From Takakia lepidozioides (Eukaryota; Streptophyta; Takakiopsida; Takakiales; Takakiaceae): a stretch of DNA of 64,000 bases. Shown piece after piece: positions 43,801 to 54,367 of the stretch (position 1 is its first letter; each line of letters begins with the position of its first letter). A model generated the notes under the pieces. It was not told where the DNA came from, did not search any database, and saw only the letters and a program-made list of their open reading frames with translations. Location: NCBI GenBank assembly GCA_030704615.1, contig CM060734.1:38828042-38892041 (forward strand), given 5' to 3'. A program made the position numbers and the translations under genes.

Positions 43801-45064
43801 TCCACCCCAAAACCCACCTTGCAGGTTGTGTCGAGCGTCATCCGCATGCACAGATCCTGCCCCCCTCCTCTCCATCCCGTCACTTCAGAACGTTTCTAAA
43901 GCAACTGAAATGTTGAAAGTTATGAAAGCAGCACTTGATACAATGCCCAGTTCCGTATCCCAACTGCTAAGGTTCCTATTCCTTCGAAATACACATCTTC
44001 CCCTATGCCAAGTTCAACTAACAGAACCTTTCTTTCATCCACTTTGTCCCATAAGCTCTCTGAGCTTTCCGCGGACCTTATAAAGTACCATTTCATATCA
44101 TTTCATCTCAATGATCCAAACAGTGCTACCAAAACTGTACAGGGAACATGTGAGAAAGACAGGGTAAATAGGGGTTCTTTTGTGAAGGATGTGAAGAATG
44201 CTCATACCTGCAAATCAAAAGGCTGAGAGCATTCGGCCTTTACAGCCAGAATTTGAACCATTTTCAGGGCGTACTCTCTAAAGACATCACAACTGAAGTC
44301 CCGGAGTACTGATGATGCAAACTCAAAGCTAGCCACTTTGCGCTGTTGCTTCCATTTCTCGCCGTCCACGTTAAATATGCCATCTCCAAAGAGATCTTGC
44401 ATCACGCTGTTATTATAGGGCCCCTTCATGCATGTACAAGCAAAGAAGACCTCACTGATATGCGAATTTCAGAACGATTGAAACACCATAACAGCAAAGC
44501 TCATGAATGCATGTGTCAAGGGGTTTACAGTTACCCAAGACCACTGTTTTGTGTGTTATTGGATTCATGTATTTACAACCCATGTTGAAGCGTGACATTG
44601 GAACCGTGAGCCGTTACAGTGCCAATCAAAGCAAACGGAGAGAGAAGAAAATGGTCGCCACACTGTCACTCAATTGAGGGCTTGTTGAACCTCTGCACGT
44701 CAACCAGCCCTTCTTCCATTTGCACCTTTGTCATAGTTATCGTAATCATCTTGGGGAAGACGGAAAGTACCTTGGGATAGTTGGCAAATTTGGTTTTTAG
44801 TAGATATTCCACGCATGCAGGCTCCACAACGTACACGCCATAAACAGAGAACCCGAAGGCGAGCTTAACAGTACTCTTCGTCTTGAGAAAATAGGCAGTC
44901 AGCCAATCTTGCAGGATGTCCCAATTGCCAATTAGCTCTGGTAAGGCACCTATTACAGGCCACTCTTTTGGTCCTGGAGCTCCTCGTTGCCTCTGGCGAT
45001 ACCACCATAGCCAGGTCGCTAGAGCCGCAGCTGCTATTGCAAAGGTTCCTAAGAGCACATCCAT
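40887..45064 (-). CDS. Cytochrome P450, CYP704-like, seven exons, intact
   Basis: Exons (minus) 45,064-44,771, 44,423-44,208, 43,856-43,563, 43,077-42,852, 42,564-42,413, 41,858-41,658 and 41,090-40,887 (TGA). All are GT-AG and join without a stop to 528 residues. It starts MDVLLGTFAIAAAALATWLW (ER anchor), then GPKEWPVIGALPEL. Later blocks are LFGDGIFNVDGEKWKQQRKV, MRMTLDTTCKVGFGVELG, AGRDTTAITLSWFFYM, SETLRLYPPVPL, ALEFKPERWLKNGV and FQ|AGPRMCLGKDSAYLQMK with heme Cys ~467. Exons 2, 3 and the FKPERW exon equal the paralogue's in length (216, 294, 201 nt). It has one extra phase-1 intron (42,565-42,851) inside the I-helix/ExxR exon, and a LINE fragment in the third intron. Same likely role as its neighbour. 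Confidence 0.9.
43229..43490 (+). mobile_element. 5'-truncated LINE copy in P450 intron
   Basis: This 262-bp segment matches the last ~254 bp of the LINE (22,513-22,766): TTGAGGCTGAGCC, GGCCACTAGGCTACAACAAA and GTCTTATGAGTACA. It is bracketed by a perfect 15-bp duplication, TCTCTTACCTATAAC, at 43,214-43,228 and 43,491-43,505. It sits antisense in intron 3 of the reverse P450, away from the splice sites. Confidence 0.95.
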
Positions 45065-45734
45065 GGAGGGAATCGTGTAATTCTGGAAAGGCCAACCTCC
45101 AGAAGAGAAACAAGAGAGATCAGTGCTTCTTCACACATGAGACAAGTACAAAAGCAGCTCCATGTATGCTCTAGTATGCGATCAGCTGGATGTTGCCCAG
45201 ATCCAGCTTCTCTGCAACGAGCACGAGCTTACAGCACTAGGAAGTCATCGTCCACGTTCCAACAACAACAACACTGTGACTCTGGTAGGTAGTCGTAAGT
45301 ACTGCTTGAGTCTGAGGAAAACACACGCCACGCTATACTTCCTCACTACACGGGAAACACACTAAGCGTGCGATCTGACGGATTCCTGCACCGTCGGCTG
45401 ATCCGGCAGGCCCCTGTTAAATCCTATCCCACTTACGGCGTGCCCTCATTTGCACGGAACTGGACCGGGCCCGCCCGTCTAGTTACGCAAAGTGACCGGG
45501 TCAACCAACCGTGAGGGTCCACTAAGCCACAAATGGGTCCCTCATGTGTGGTGGGGTTCCGTGAAGGGACTGCACATTCCCAGACGTGGCGCCCGATTGA
45601 CACCTTTTTCCCGGACGGCCTTCCAGTGCAGGTAAGTACAGCCTTCCAGTGTGGGCAATCTGCGAAATTCAACCACAGTGGATTCACACCGCCCACGGTG
45701 GAGTCGGTCACAATATGAAGGGCAAAAATCAAAT

Positions 45735-45811
45735 AAGGCCTTACGTGGTTCGAGGCCGCAGAGGTACTCGGAAGGCGCCCTCGGCGTGGCCTCGAACCAC
45801 GTAATGGCCTT
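45735..45811. repeat. Long hairpin upstream of reverse P450
   Basis: Perfect 17-bp arms TTACGTGGTTCGAGGCC (45,741-45,757) and GGCCTCGAACCACGTAA (45,788-45,804) flank a 30-nt loop. AAGGCC / T-GGCCTT extends the stem after a one-base bulge. Each arm contains an ACGTGG core (ABRE/G-box-like). About 670 bp upstream of the reverse P450 start codon. Confidence 0.8.
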
Positions 45812-46505
45812 CGGCACTTTACCCTGCGTAAAGAAGCGAATACGTACGATGTCGCTACCTGGCGCAATTTGAGTGGCTTGAACTATCCCACCTGTGGAAC
45901 AAGGGTTTTTGTAAGGATTTTGAAAAGGGGTACGAGTGGCTGTATTATTGGGTGTAGTGTAGTGCAAGTGGCCCACTCTAGGTAATTTTCCTGGAATTGA
46001 TAGGCCGCATGTATTTCCACTCTTGTCATATTCTGCGAATCAAATGGATGTTGATGAGCAATAGAAGGCGAAGTATAGAAATAGTTGAAACTTGAAACCA
46101 TAATAGGCGAATGGAACTCTTTGTGTGTGGACACCATAGAGGCTAATAGGTACAGATGAGGTGTATAGGTATCTACACTTAGGCAAGACAGACGACGACC
46201 ATCTCCATGGGAACGGAGGAGGCCCCACAACCCTAAACCCACTCCTCATCTCGCATCTTGCATGGGCCGCCATGGCTGGTGGGTCCACGGGCGATGACCT
46301 TTTTGAGACCCCCAAGTTTTTGGCAAAAACTATCTTATTTGGACGTCTTTTTCCATTTGTTTCATTCGCCAAGGGCCCATTTGGCAAAGCGGCCAAATGG
46401 TGAAAAATCACCAATAAAAAAAAACTGTTGTGGAGGATATAGACCGGGTGAGCTTCAAGGGAATGGTGGGAAGGGTTATGGTGATTACATCATCCCAACT
46501 TTGAC

Positions 46506-46556
46506 GGAGTACGTTATATTTGGAGGAGTACACTACACCCAAATATAATGTGCTCC
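46506..46556. repeat. Short imperfect inverted repeat
   Basis: GGAGTACGTTATATTTGGA (46,506-46,524) pairs with CCCAAATATAATGTGCTCC (46,538-46,556), about 16 of 19 positions. Possibly a MITE end or remnant. Confidence 0.55.
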
Positions 46557-46559
46557 CCA

Positions 46560-48470
46560 AAATATAAGGTACTTACCCTAAAATTTGTCCAGATAAGTGT
46601 GCTCAAACTACAAAGGAAAAAAATGATGAGGTTCTTTACGTATAATTAGGGGAAGACCCCAAGTGGAGGGCGTTCCTGATTTTGAGGGCCTTGAGTGATG
46701 GCACTAGCCCCAAGTTAAGGCCCAAAAATCAATGTAAAGATTCTCCCGCCTAAAAATTGGGAAATGGCCCATGCGGGACCTTAGAGGGATTCCCCCTATA
46801 AGGTCCAATGTCTAGAAGTTCTACTATGTATCCCAATTCATTTGGGGAGTTTGGGAAGGTCAAAAAACCGAATACGGTGCGAACAACTAATCGCTTGGGG
46901 TCTCGGGAGGCTTGGAGAGGAAGAGGAAGGAAGTGGGTCGACTGGACGTGGAAACCTGTACTGTTAGGTGATTGGAGTGGCCAATGGGCTCGCAGGTAGG
47001 ACTGCATGCAACGGGTGTTTTTTTATACGACATGGGGGCATAGAGAGGCGGTGGGGCCAAGACTATGTGCACAAGACATCTCTATGCCCTCCTTCTACTT
47101 CTAGACCTTTCCATAAGCATGATGAGGTGGTGGGCCCCTTTCTAGAAGCCTCCACCACCTCGGAAGAGTATATAAGGAGGGTAAGGGGTATACAATTTAT
47201 TTGTGTTTCTTCCGCCTCCCTTTGGTGGACTCTGCAAGCAGGCCCCCTTAGAAAATTAAATTTTGGAACCTAAACCATCTTGAAATGAATAAGACTATAT
47301 GGGGATTTAGGGTACAATTTCTACAAGGGTCCCAAATTCTGGCGGGGGCTATTTCTGAAGGTCGAAAAAAGGGAGAGGATTGGAGCGGCCAATGGGAAGG
47401 AATTTGTCATGGTTTTAATCATGGTTAATTAGAATTACTTCTAGTTAATTATGACACTGTGATATTTATATTTATATTTTGTGTGTTGGTACTTCATTTG
47501 GTCTCATATCCCAAGCGAGGTGTCAAGCCTCATTTGGGACATGGGAATAGGTTTTCCCCTTGTGAGGGTCGAGGAGGCTCATCTTCTTGTAGTTGAGCTT
47601 CTATGAGCCTCTCCCACCTCCATAGCTCTAGGTATTGAGAGGGAGTGTGGTAAAGGCTTTGTAGGGTGGATTCATTTAGCAAAGGTGCCCTTGGCTTGAC
47701 TTGGTTTATGTCATTGAGTGGATTCATGAGTGGAGTGTTTCCATTGTTTCGCACGATGCTTAGGTGGACGACAAATTAGGGCACCGGGTTGGAATGGGAC
47801 ATGGAATGTGAGGCCACTTGTAGAGGCTAGCATAGAAGTAGGAGGATGAGCCCTCTTTTTAGTTCTAGAGCTTTCTATAAGGAAGATGAGACGGTGGGCC
47901 CCACTCTAGAAGGCTCCATCAAGAGACAATAAATGAAGAGGTTGAGGGCGAAGCCTTACCAGTGGTAGAGAGAGACACGATGTTACCACATATTCGCAAT
48001 TGTGGAAGGGTTTCAGTGACTTGCAAATGACAACTCCTCAGAGACAGCTAGAAGACCTAGCCAGCGTTCTCCAATCCTGGTTAATAACTAGAGAGAATTA
48101 AGGTGGTGGATCAGGAAAGGAGGTCATGCCCGACATGCACCAGAAGAGGAGTCTTGCCAAGTAGTATCATGTTGCTGATACAGTGGAGTGGAACTGTAGT
48201 AGAAAGTTGTCAATAAGTTCTAATGATGCGCCATCCTGCTCCCACGTACTGGTGATGCTACTGCCAGATCCACTACCAAAACTCTATTTTAACTAATTCA
48301 GGACTTTTGTTTGGTCCAGAAATAATACAAGATATATGAATAATTATAATTTATAATAGAAATAAAGAGATATATCTATAATTATTTGACTATTTGTGCA
48401 TTATATAACAACAAATTATGTAATCCTCCACACATTCTACGCAAAAATACAAGTATGTATTGTGGTCTTA
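46560..48470. repeat. Gene-free stretch with a diverged ~115-bp duplication
   Basis: Words CTCTATGCCCTCCTTCTACT, TCTAGACCTTTCCATAAGCA, TGAGGTGGTGGGCCCC and TCTAGAAGCCTCCA at about 47,080-47,155 recur in diverged form at about 47,830-47,915. GATTGGAGTGGCCAATGGG at about 46,971 recurs near 47,377. TATATAAGG at about 47,169 is TATA-like. This may be LTR or promoter debris. No coding region recognised. Confidence 0.45.
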
Positions 48471-48503
48471 GATGAACATCCACTGCCAAGTTAACGTTCA
48501 TTA
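48471..48503 (-). repeat. Palindrome copy (diverged)
   Basis: GATGAACATCCACT ... AAGTTAACGTTCATTA, same orientation as the others. Left boundary of the FCP1-like locus. Confidence 0.55.
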
Positions 48504-48730
48504 AAAGGAATGGGAGGATGCAATGAATCAAACAATGATGAGAGCTCCAATATCCAAAATGACATACAGAAACAAACATGGAATAATGGCAGAACAAAAT
48601 ATGAAACAATGATGGCATGTGATGAAGAGGACAACATGGAAAAACAAGTCTGTCAGGACCTGATTGATGATATGGAACATTCATATTTTATTTGAGATTA
48701 TATCATTCAAGGCGATGGACCAACAAAAAA

Positions 48731-48757
48731 ATGAACGTCAACTGTCCATCCGTTCAT
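48731..48757 (-). repeat. Palindrome copy (diverged)
   Basis: ATGAACGTCAACTG followed by TCCATCCGTTCAT. It lies just past the 3' end of the third FCP1-like block. Confidence 0.6.
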
Positions 48758-48814
48758 GGACTTAATGCCATACAAGCCATAGATTCTGAAGCCATAGAAC
48801 CGTTACGGCTTATA

Positions 48815-49960
48815 CTAACTCATTAATACTATTGAGCCTCCTCCCAAACGGCTCGCAGTCAAGGCATGTGTCCGAAGACGCCTCCGGTTACCACAGCCAC
48901 TTGCAACGGTCTCCACTCCAGAGGACACAGAGATACTTTCAGGAAGGTGAAACCGGCTGACATTGTCATCTGAAATATTACTGCCAACTCTACTTGATGC
49001 CCTTGAAGCCTCCTGGCACGCTCGCCATTTTTCCCAATCACGCAGCTCTTGTTCCTCTTTTAGAATTCGTTCCTTGAATGTAACTGGGGACAAGCGATGG
49101 AAATGACAAATGTTAGGCCCAAAGTAGAAGTTTTGCATATGGATATGTTGAGGTAAGAGTGCAAATGCAGCTGCAAAAGAATTGGAAAATCAAATTATGA
49201 ACAAACAAGAAAAGAGTGGGATCCACGTGTCTACCAAGGTAATCAGGTTCCTTTTGTTGTGGGATCCAAATACGAGGATCAAGATATCTTCCATACCAGG
49301 CCCAGCAGGCATGGTCTCGACCAATAGGCTTATGAGAACACTTTGACCGGTTCTCGCTAATGTAATCAACGATTGTTGAAGCTCCAGCCATCTCCGATAT
49401 ATATGGCCACACTGCTTTTGTCATATCATCCCGGTCATGCAATCCATTTGGTGAAGGCTTGAATGAGAAAGGGAAGAATCCAGTATTTTGTGGGTTTCGC
49501 ACGCCTTTTGATGGCTCATCATCTACAAGAAGTATTTGCCCTTGCGTAGCAAACGGTCTACCAGGGTATCTGACAATAACACTTCGAATATCCTTCACGA
49601 GATATTTCATCCCGGGCCTGATATAACCGGTGGTATCCTTACAATCCTCAGCAGACCATATGAAGCAAAACTTCTTCGCTATTCTTCGTGGGGACGAAGC
49701 TCTCCAACATCCTACAAAGAACACCTCTATCAGCACATGACCAAATGGCCACGTGAAAATGCTTCAATGCAAGGTCCAGAAACTCCAAGACTCCAGGCCG
49801 AGGCACCACAAACGGTCTGTCAGGAACTTGAAGTGTCACATTCCTGAAACGAAATTTCTCCTTAAACAGTTCACCGCCGGTTGGGGGTGGCCGGTAGCAG
49901 AGGAGTCCGTTGACACTCAAAATTAACAACATCCGTTTTCTCTTCCCCGCTGTTGCATGT
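48815..49960 (-). pseudogene. FCP1/HAD-phosphatase-like block 3
   Basis: It starts at about 49,940 with KRKRMLLILSVNGLLCY, where the first catalytic Asp of the HAD motif (DxDxT/V; DLNGLL in plant relatives) is Ser. It continues VPDRPFVVPRPGVLEFLDLA and KHFHVAIWSCADRG. After a frameshift at about 49,700 it reads AKKFCFIWSAEDCKDTTGYI, YPGRPFATQGQILLVDDEPS and KGVRNP, the second HAD motif with DD intact. A tail exon (49,138-48,815) reads LKEEQELRDWEKWRACQEAS and ends basic. FCP1-type proteins dephosphorylate RNA polymerase II CTD or similar targets. Loss of the nucleophile and the frameshift argue that this block is inactive. Confidence 0.65.
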
Positions 49961-50156
49961 AAAGGATGAGAGACAAAGTTATCCTGAGCAGGTTAATCAC
50001 ACACTAACATTAGTGTTTCTGCCATGAAAAATACCCACGACCCAGAATGATTGAGTGTATGGAAGATTAACATGATTGTGCAGAAAATGGCAAAATACTG
50101 CACAATGTTGTGGGCTTGGAATGTTTCAAGAAGAGGGTGAATATTGCTAAGAAGAG

Positions 50157-50182
50157 GAACGTCGACTGTCAAGTGGAGGTTC
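50157..50182 (-). repeat. Palindrome copy before FCP1-like block 3
   Basis: GAACGTCGACTGTC followed by AAGTGGAGGTTC. Confidence 0.7.
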
Positions 50183-50256
50183 AGGAAAGTACCTTGTACG
50201 GAAAGAAATTGATGAAGGTATCGTGCTGCATCCCTGCCTGTTGAGAAAAGATGAAG

Positions 50257-51455
50257 TTAATTAGTGCATAACCAAATGAATAGAAAAAATAATAAAATTT
50301 TGAGAAATGATATCGAATAATACCGATGTCGCCTTATTGGAAAGTCTCGATGGCGGGCTTGGCATCCCAATGGACGTGTTTTGACGAGACCCCGATATGT
50401 CCGAGGTATGCATTTTCTTCCTCGAGTCTGCTTTGTCTCTGACGAAGGACTTCTCTCCAGTGGAACCGATTTGTAGAAGAGATGGAAATGGTTTGGGGCC
50501 CTATTCCGCTTCGTCGGTGCAGAACATTGCGCCAACACTGCAGGGTCGGGAAGCCCAGAAGTTGCAATTGAAGTTTCGTCTTTATCCTCGTCGAAAGGGT
50601 TTCGGAGAAGGGGAACGGAATGGAAATTGTCCCTTGAGCACTCCACATCCTGAATGGAATTCACACGTAACAAAGGGATTACCTCGGAACAGATTTCCAA
50701 TGAAGACGTCGTTTGACAGGAAGGTCACAATCCGCAAATTTTCTGGCCTGGAGTAAAACAAGAACATCAGACCCAGTACTAAGGAAAACAAAAGGACGAG
50801 TTAGAATTCAGATATAAGTAATTTTACCTGACTCCTTCTGATATGGGCTGTCCAACCTTCATGCTTGGGAGAGAATGATGGAAGAGAGATAACATTGTGC
50901 TGCGGAGCCGCAGCCGCAGCCGCGTCCTCAACGGATGACATTCTCGAGGTAGATTTCACACCATTGACACTTAACACGGAGGGTGAGGATTGTAGAGTGA
51001 GGTCCACGAAATCCCCTGCACATTTGTCAAGTTGGCTTCCATCTTCGACATTCAATCCTAAACAATCCTGCAACAGAACATCATTTTCAGGAATGGACTG
51101 AATCGTGCAATTGAAGGGAAGCCAAGTGCCTGGATGATGCTTCACCGTCGATGACAGGATTCTCAACAGTAGTGTGAATGTTGTCCCTCTGTAGACGAAT
51201 TTCTGATATGGAGGATTCCAATGGAGGTCCCGACAAGAAGTTGGCATCAGCAGCATCGCCATGAACATGTAGAAACGAACTTACAAGGTCAATGTACAGA
51301 CAAGGAATAACCTCCACTGCACAGTGGAGGTTGTCGGATTTGAAAAAAACCCCGAGACGAGTTTCGGAGAAGGCCTGTATTTCAGAGGATCGAGATGGTA
51401 TGGGGTGGAGAAACGCATGAATCAGACCAGGAAATAGCAAACAATTCCATGTCAA
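50257..51455 (-). CDS. Unrecognised linker coding region between FCP1-like blocks
   Basis: Several minus frames look protein-like: VLLQDCLGLNVEDGSQLDKC, FVDLTLQSSPSVLSVNG and RMSSVEDAAAAAAPQHNV (51,268-50,801), then VECSRDNFHSVPLLRNPFDE and RNRAPNHFHLFYKSVPLERS (50,700-50,300). GT/AG-like junctions separate them (for example an acceptor-like run before 50,700). I cannot assign a family. They may be N-terminal exons of block 3 or C-terminal exons of block 2. A perfect palindrome copy sits inside at 51,309. Confidence 0.35.
51309..51332 (-). repeat. Palindrome copy, perfect
   Basis: AACCTCCACTG + CA + CAGTGGAGGTT. All 11 arm positions pair, the best copy of the family. Confidence 0.9.
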
Positions 51456-51575
51456 TTCAAATTGAAAAGGAAATCACAGCACACAACAGTTTTTCTAGAA
51501 AAACAATACAACCTATAAAAAAAAACCAATCAAAAATAAACATTGAATCACAGACGTGGTTGATCAATAAAATCT

Positions 51576-52378
51576 TTATTTTGAAGCATCATATCGGAGA
51601 TTCCCGTAATTAGAATCATCAACATAATCCAGGAGAGGCTTAAACTTGGGATCGGTGGAAACATTCTGACAAGGCTTAAGTCTTATCCTCTTTTCCCTGA
51701 GATAACTGGAAACGGTGTGAGATTTCTTCATTTCAAGCAAATATTCTGAAGAACCTTCTGGAGATAGCAAGAGACCGTCTCAACGGATTCAAACGATTTT
51801 AGAATCAGGCAGGATTCAAGCGGGTTCAACACACACTTAATAGCTGAATCGTCAATAAGTAGAGTGTTACTCAGGTTGTACTGACCACCAAATCTTTGCC
51901 AGACCGTCATCAATGGCTTCAAGAACAGACTCGGCGGGTCGTATCCTAATATAAATTGAGGGTGGACAGAAGTAGGACATAAGATACAATCTTCCTTAGA
52001 CATAACGAATGTCGGCTGAGGAAGACCCCGAAGCATAAAGTCCAGGATAGGCTGCAAGTTCTTGTACATCATGCAGCTCCATATACCTAGATGGAAATGT
52101 TTGTTCAACTATGTCCACATCTCACGATATTTTTCCCGCCTATAGACAAGTCGAAATCCAACAAGAGCTGGTATCATGTAGTCTGTCTCGGACATTCGGG
52201 GGACACTGTAGCTCTTCTGGTGCTTCAAGACTTTGCACAAAACTCCATTCAGGTCAAAAATTATCAAGCGCAATCCTTTTGCAACTGGAGAAACTGGTGC
52301 TGCAATCTGTGAGAAATTCATACATCCACTCAGGTGGTAATCAAGATAAACCAAGGACAGGATTGACATTGGGAGCAA
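51576..52378 (-). pseudogene. FCP1/HAD-phosphatase-like block 2
   Basis: Reading left from 52,378: VAKGLRLIIFDLNGVLCKVL, the HAD motif I with the second Asp replaced by Asn as in divergent plant FCP1-like proteins. Then SETDYMIPALVGF, a TAG at 52,109-52,111, and in the same frame HFHLGIWSCMMYKNLQPILD, PPSLFLKPLMTVWQRFGGQY and NLSNTLLIDDSAIKCVLNPL (DD motif). A frameshift near 51,765 precedes the tail EYLLEMKKSHTVSSYLREKR. Palindrome copies lie at both ends (52,377 and 51,309). Confidence 0.7.
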
Positions 52379-52400
52379 CGTCCACTGGATAGTCGAGGTT
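52377..52400 (-). repeat. Palindrome copy between FCP1-like blocks 1 and 2
   Basis: AACGTCCACTG + GA + TAGTCGAGGTT. Confidence 0.8.
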
Positions 52401-52494
52401 CATGAAAATCTAGAGCAGCTATCTACGTTTCAAATTGTTCCAATGAAGCGTTAGGAAATTTTTGTTTTCTAAGATAAACCTGCCACTGCAAATC

Positions 52495-53216
52495 TCATAG
52501 CAAGAGACATTTGACCTTTGGGTCATTATACGGTGGACATCCTATGGGTTTTTCCACGTTGAATATATCAGCGTCTTTTCCGGATAACCGCAACTCTTCC
52601 AGGTGCGGTTTGAGTTCATCAAGAAGAAACATGTCCTTGTATGGGTCGACGAGCGTTTTATATTTTGGAAGGAAGATACCGAACGACTTTGGGTTCAAGT
52701 ACTACTTATACATATTTTCTACAGTGTCGATAAGAAATGTGTTTGATTTGTACGCTACAGGGTCGTCTACAGTGAAAAGGTCGTAGAGACGTTTAAGATA
52801 TATTGGCGCTTTCGGATATTTGGGCCATTCGGCACTGAACGTCTGTCTATGCTTCACGTAGTTCTCATTGTTGAATTCCCTGACCTTGTAAAACCTTCTT
52901 CCAAACAAAACCAGCCCTATATCCAGGACATTTTCTAACGGTCCAGTGTTCCAAAAGTAGACCTCAATATGCTTAAGGACCCATTTCAGGAAGTCGTCCC
53001 ACCATTTCGGACTGCAAGCTTGAATTTTCCAGCGCACACACAAGGATGGGTTGCGGGAGGGGATCTCGGGCCATCTCGGATGTAAACCTCACCAAGGTAA
53101 CCGATGTCAAGAACCAGGACGTAGTATCCTGGTCGAGATCCTTTCGGTCCCTCAGAGAGGCGATACCAATCCTGTGGGTTCACAGATTTGTGATAGTCGA
53201 TTGGAGGGTGAATCAT
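52495..53216 (-). pseudogene. FCP1/HAD-phosphatase-like block 1
   Basis: From the right: SVNPQDWYRLSEGPKGSRPG, then YYVLVLDIGYLGEVYIRDG (motif I position with only the first Asp), then in a shifted frame KWWDDFLKWVLKHIEVYFWN and TGPLENVLDIGLVLFGRRFY. After that come TVDDPVAYKSNTFLIDTVEN (DD lost) and NPKSFGIFLPKYKTLVDPYK with LDELKPHLEELRLSGKDADI. The order (motif I, FL-WVL-hFeV-fWn, NTxLID, LDELxPxLEEL) matches blocks 2 and 3, so this is a third, more eroded member. It ends 275 bp from the retrotransposon LTR. Confidence 0.6.
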
Positions 53217-53490
53217 ATCATCCTGTGGAATAACAGAACAATTTATTTATTTTGAAAACTAGAAGAAGGACAAAGAAGAACATAGCTAAGATGGTTATGA
53301 GGTGTATACCCGTTTCGAGGAGGGGTGTCGCGCGGCTTTTACTCACACATCCCTTCGCTATCCGAGGTGGGAACTCCAAGATAGAAGAGTTGGAAATCTC
53401 TAAGCACTCAGCCCGCTCAGAACAATCAGTCATGACCTACAGCTAGTGTATCATGGGGGTGTTTCCTATTTGTACTCCTTCCCGCATTCA

Positions 53491-54328
53491 TGTTAGCGAG
53501 TTACCTTACTATCTGCAATTAAGTATCAGTTTGCTTCAGAAATCTATCAAGTTCCATCCATTCATTCCACAGCTTCACTCAGGTCTCTCGACACAGTGTG
53601 AGTATGAAGTATGTATCAGATTAATATCTATCAAGTATCAGGCTGAAGCCATGGTGTCTCTATTCTGTTCTACATTACAACTCTACTTCTTGCATTCAGC
53701 AAGTATCAATAGATCGTTCTCCTCCTACTCCGTACTCTCCCTCTTTCTGCTCAGAGATGCGCTCTCCGCTTCATTTCCAAGTAGTCCTCTCCCCCCCCCC
53801 CCGAAGTCCTTCTAGAAGTCATCCCCCAGAAGTCCTCGTTCTTGACTTTTTCCCCCTACAAGCTGTTCTAACCGCTTTCCTAACTAACCGTCATCCCTGT
53901 ATTACACGTTCCTTTTGCAAATGTCGTTCATTCACAGTCGTTCCCTGCCATTGATAACTGTTCCCCAGCTGTGCGAAGCTGTGACTAGCTGTGTAAGGCT
54001 GTGGCGGACTGTGACTGGCTGTGTCGGGCTGTGTAGGGCTATGCGAAGTTGTGGCGGCTATGTCGAGCTGTGACGGGCTATGTCGGGCTGTGATTGGCTG
54101 TGACGACGGTGTCGGCTATGATTGGCTGTGGCGGCTGTGTCAGTTGTGTCGGACTGTGACGGGCTGTGACGGACTGTGTTGGCTGTGACGGGCTGTGTAA
54201 ACCCCCCCCCCCTCCCTAAAGTGCGCTGCTGTCACCCCTAAGGCTCCTGTTGGTCTCAGTCTGTGCAAAAATTAAGGGTACCCCACAGATCCCGTAAAAG
54301 TGTCTAAGTCCCAAGCAGCCTTCTAACA
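53491..54328 (-). mobile_element. 3' LTR of Ty3/gypsy-type element
   Basis: An 838-bp interval with matching ends TGTTAG (53,491) and CTAACA (54,328), directly next to a polypurine tract on the element's coding (minus) strand. It contains a minisatellite (53,955-54,205) and a C11 run. The other LTR lies outside the window, so the left boundary rests on the terminal inverted repeat alone. Confidence 0.6.
53955..54205. repeat. GGCTGTGNC minisatellite within the LTR
   Basis: About 25 near copies of 9-10-bp units (GGCTGTGACG, GGCTGTGTCG). Composition and core word match the 30-bp repeat at 58,605-59,020 in the same element. Confidence 0.85.
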
Positions 54329-54352
54329 TTTACCCCTCCCCCTCTCAAAAAG
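54329..54352 (-). promoter_or_regulatory. Polypurine tract (plus-strand primer)
   Basis: On the minus strand TTTTTGAGAGGGGGAGGGG followed by TAAA and then TGTTAG. A purine tract immediately before the LTR is the standard plus-strand priming site of LTR retroelements. Confidence 0.7.
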
Positions 54353-54367
54353 TGGTGTCCTCACGGT

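Noticed and set aside
54186-54222. C11/G11 run as the polypurine tract
   Set aside because: It is inside the LTR interval defined by TGTTAG/CTAACA. The AGAGGGGGAGGGG tract at 54,329-54,352 abuts the LTR end and fits better.
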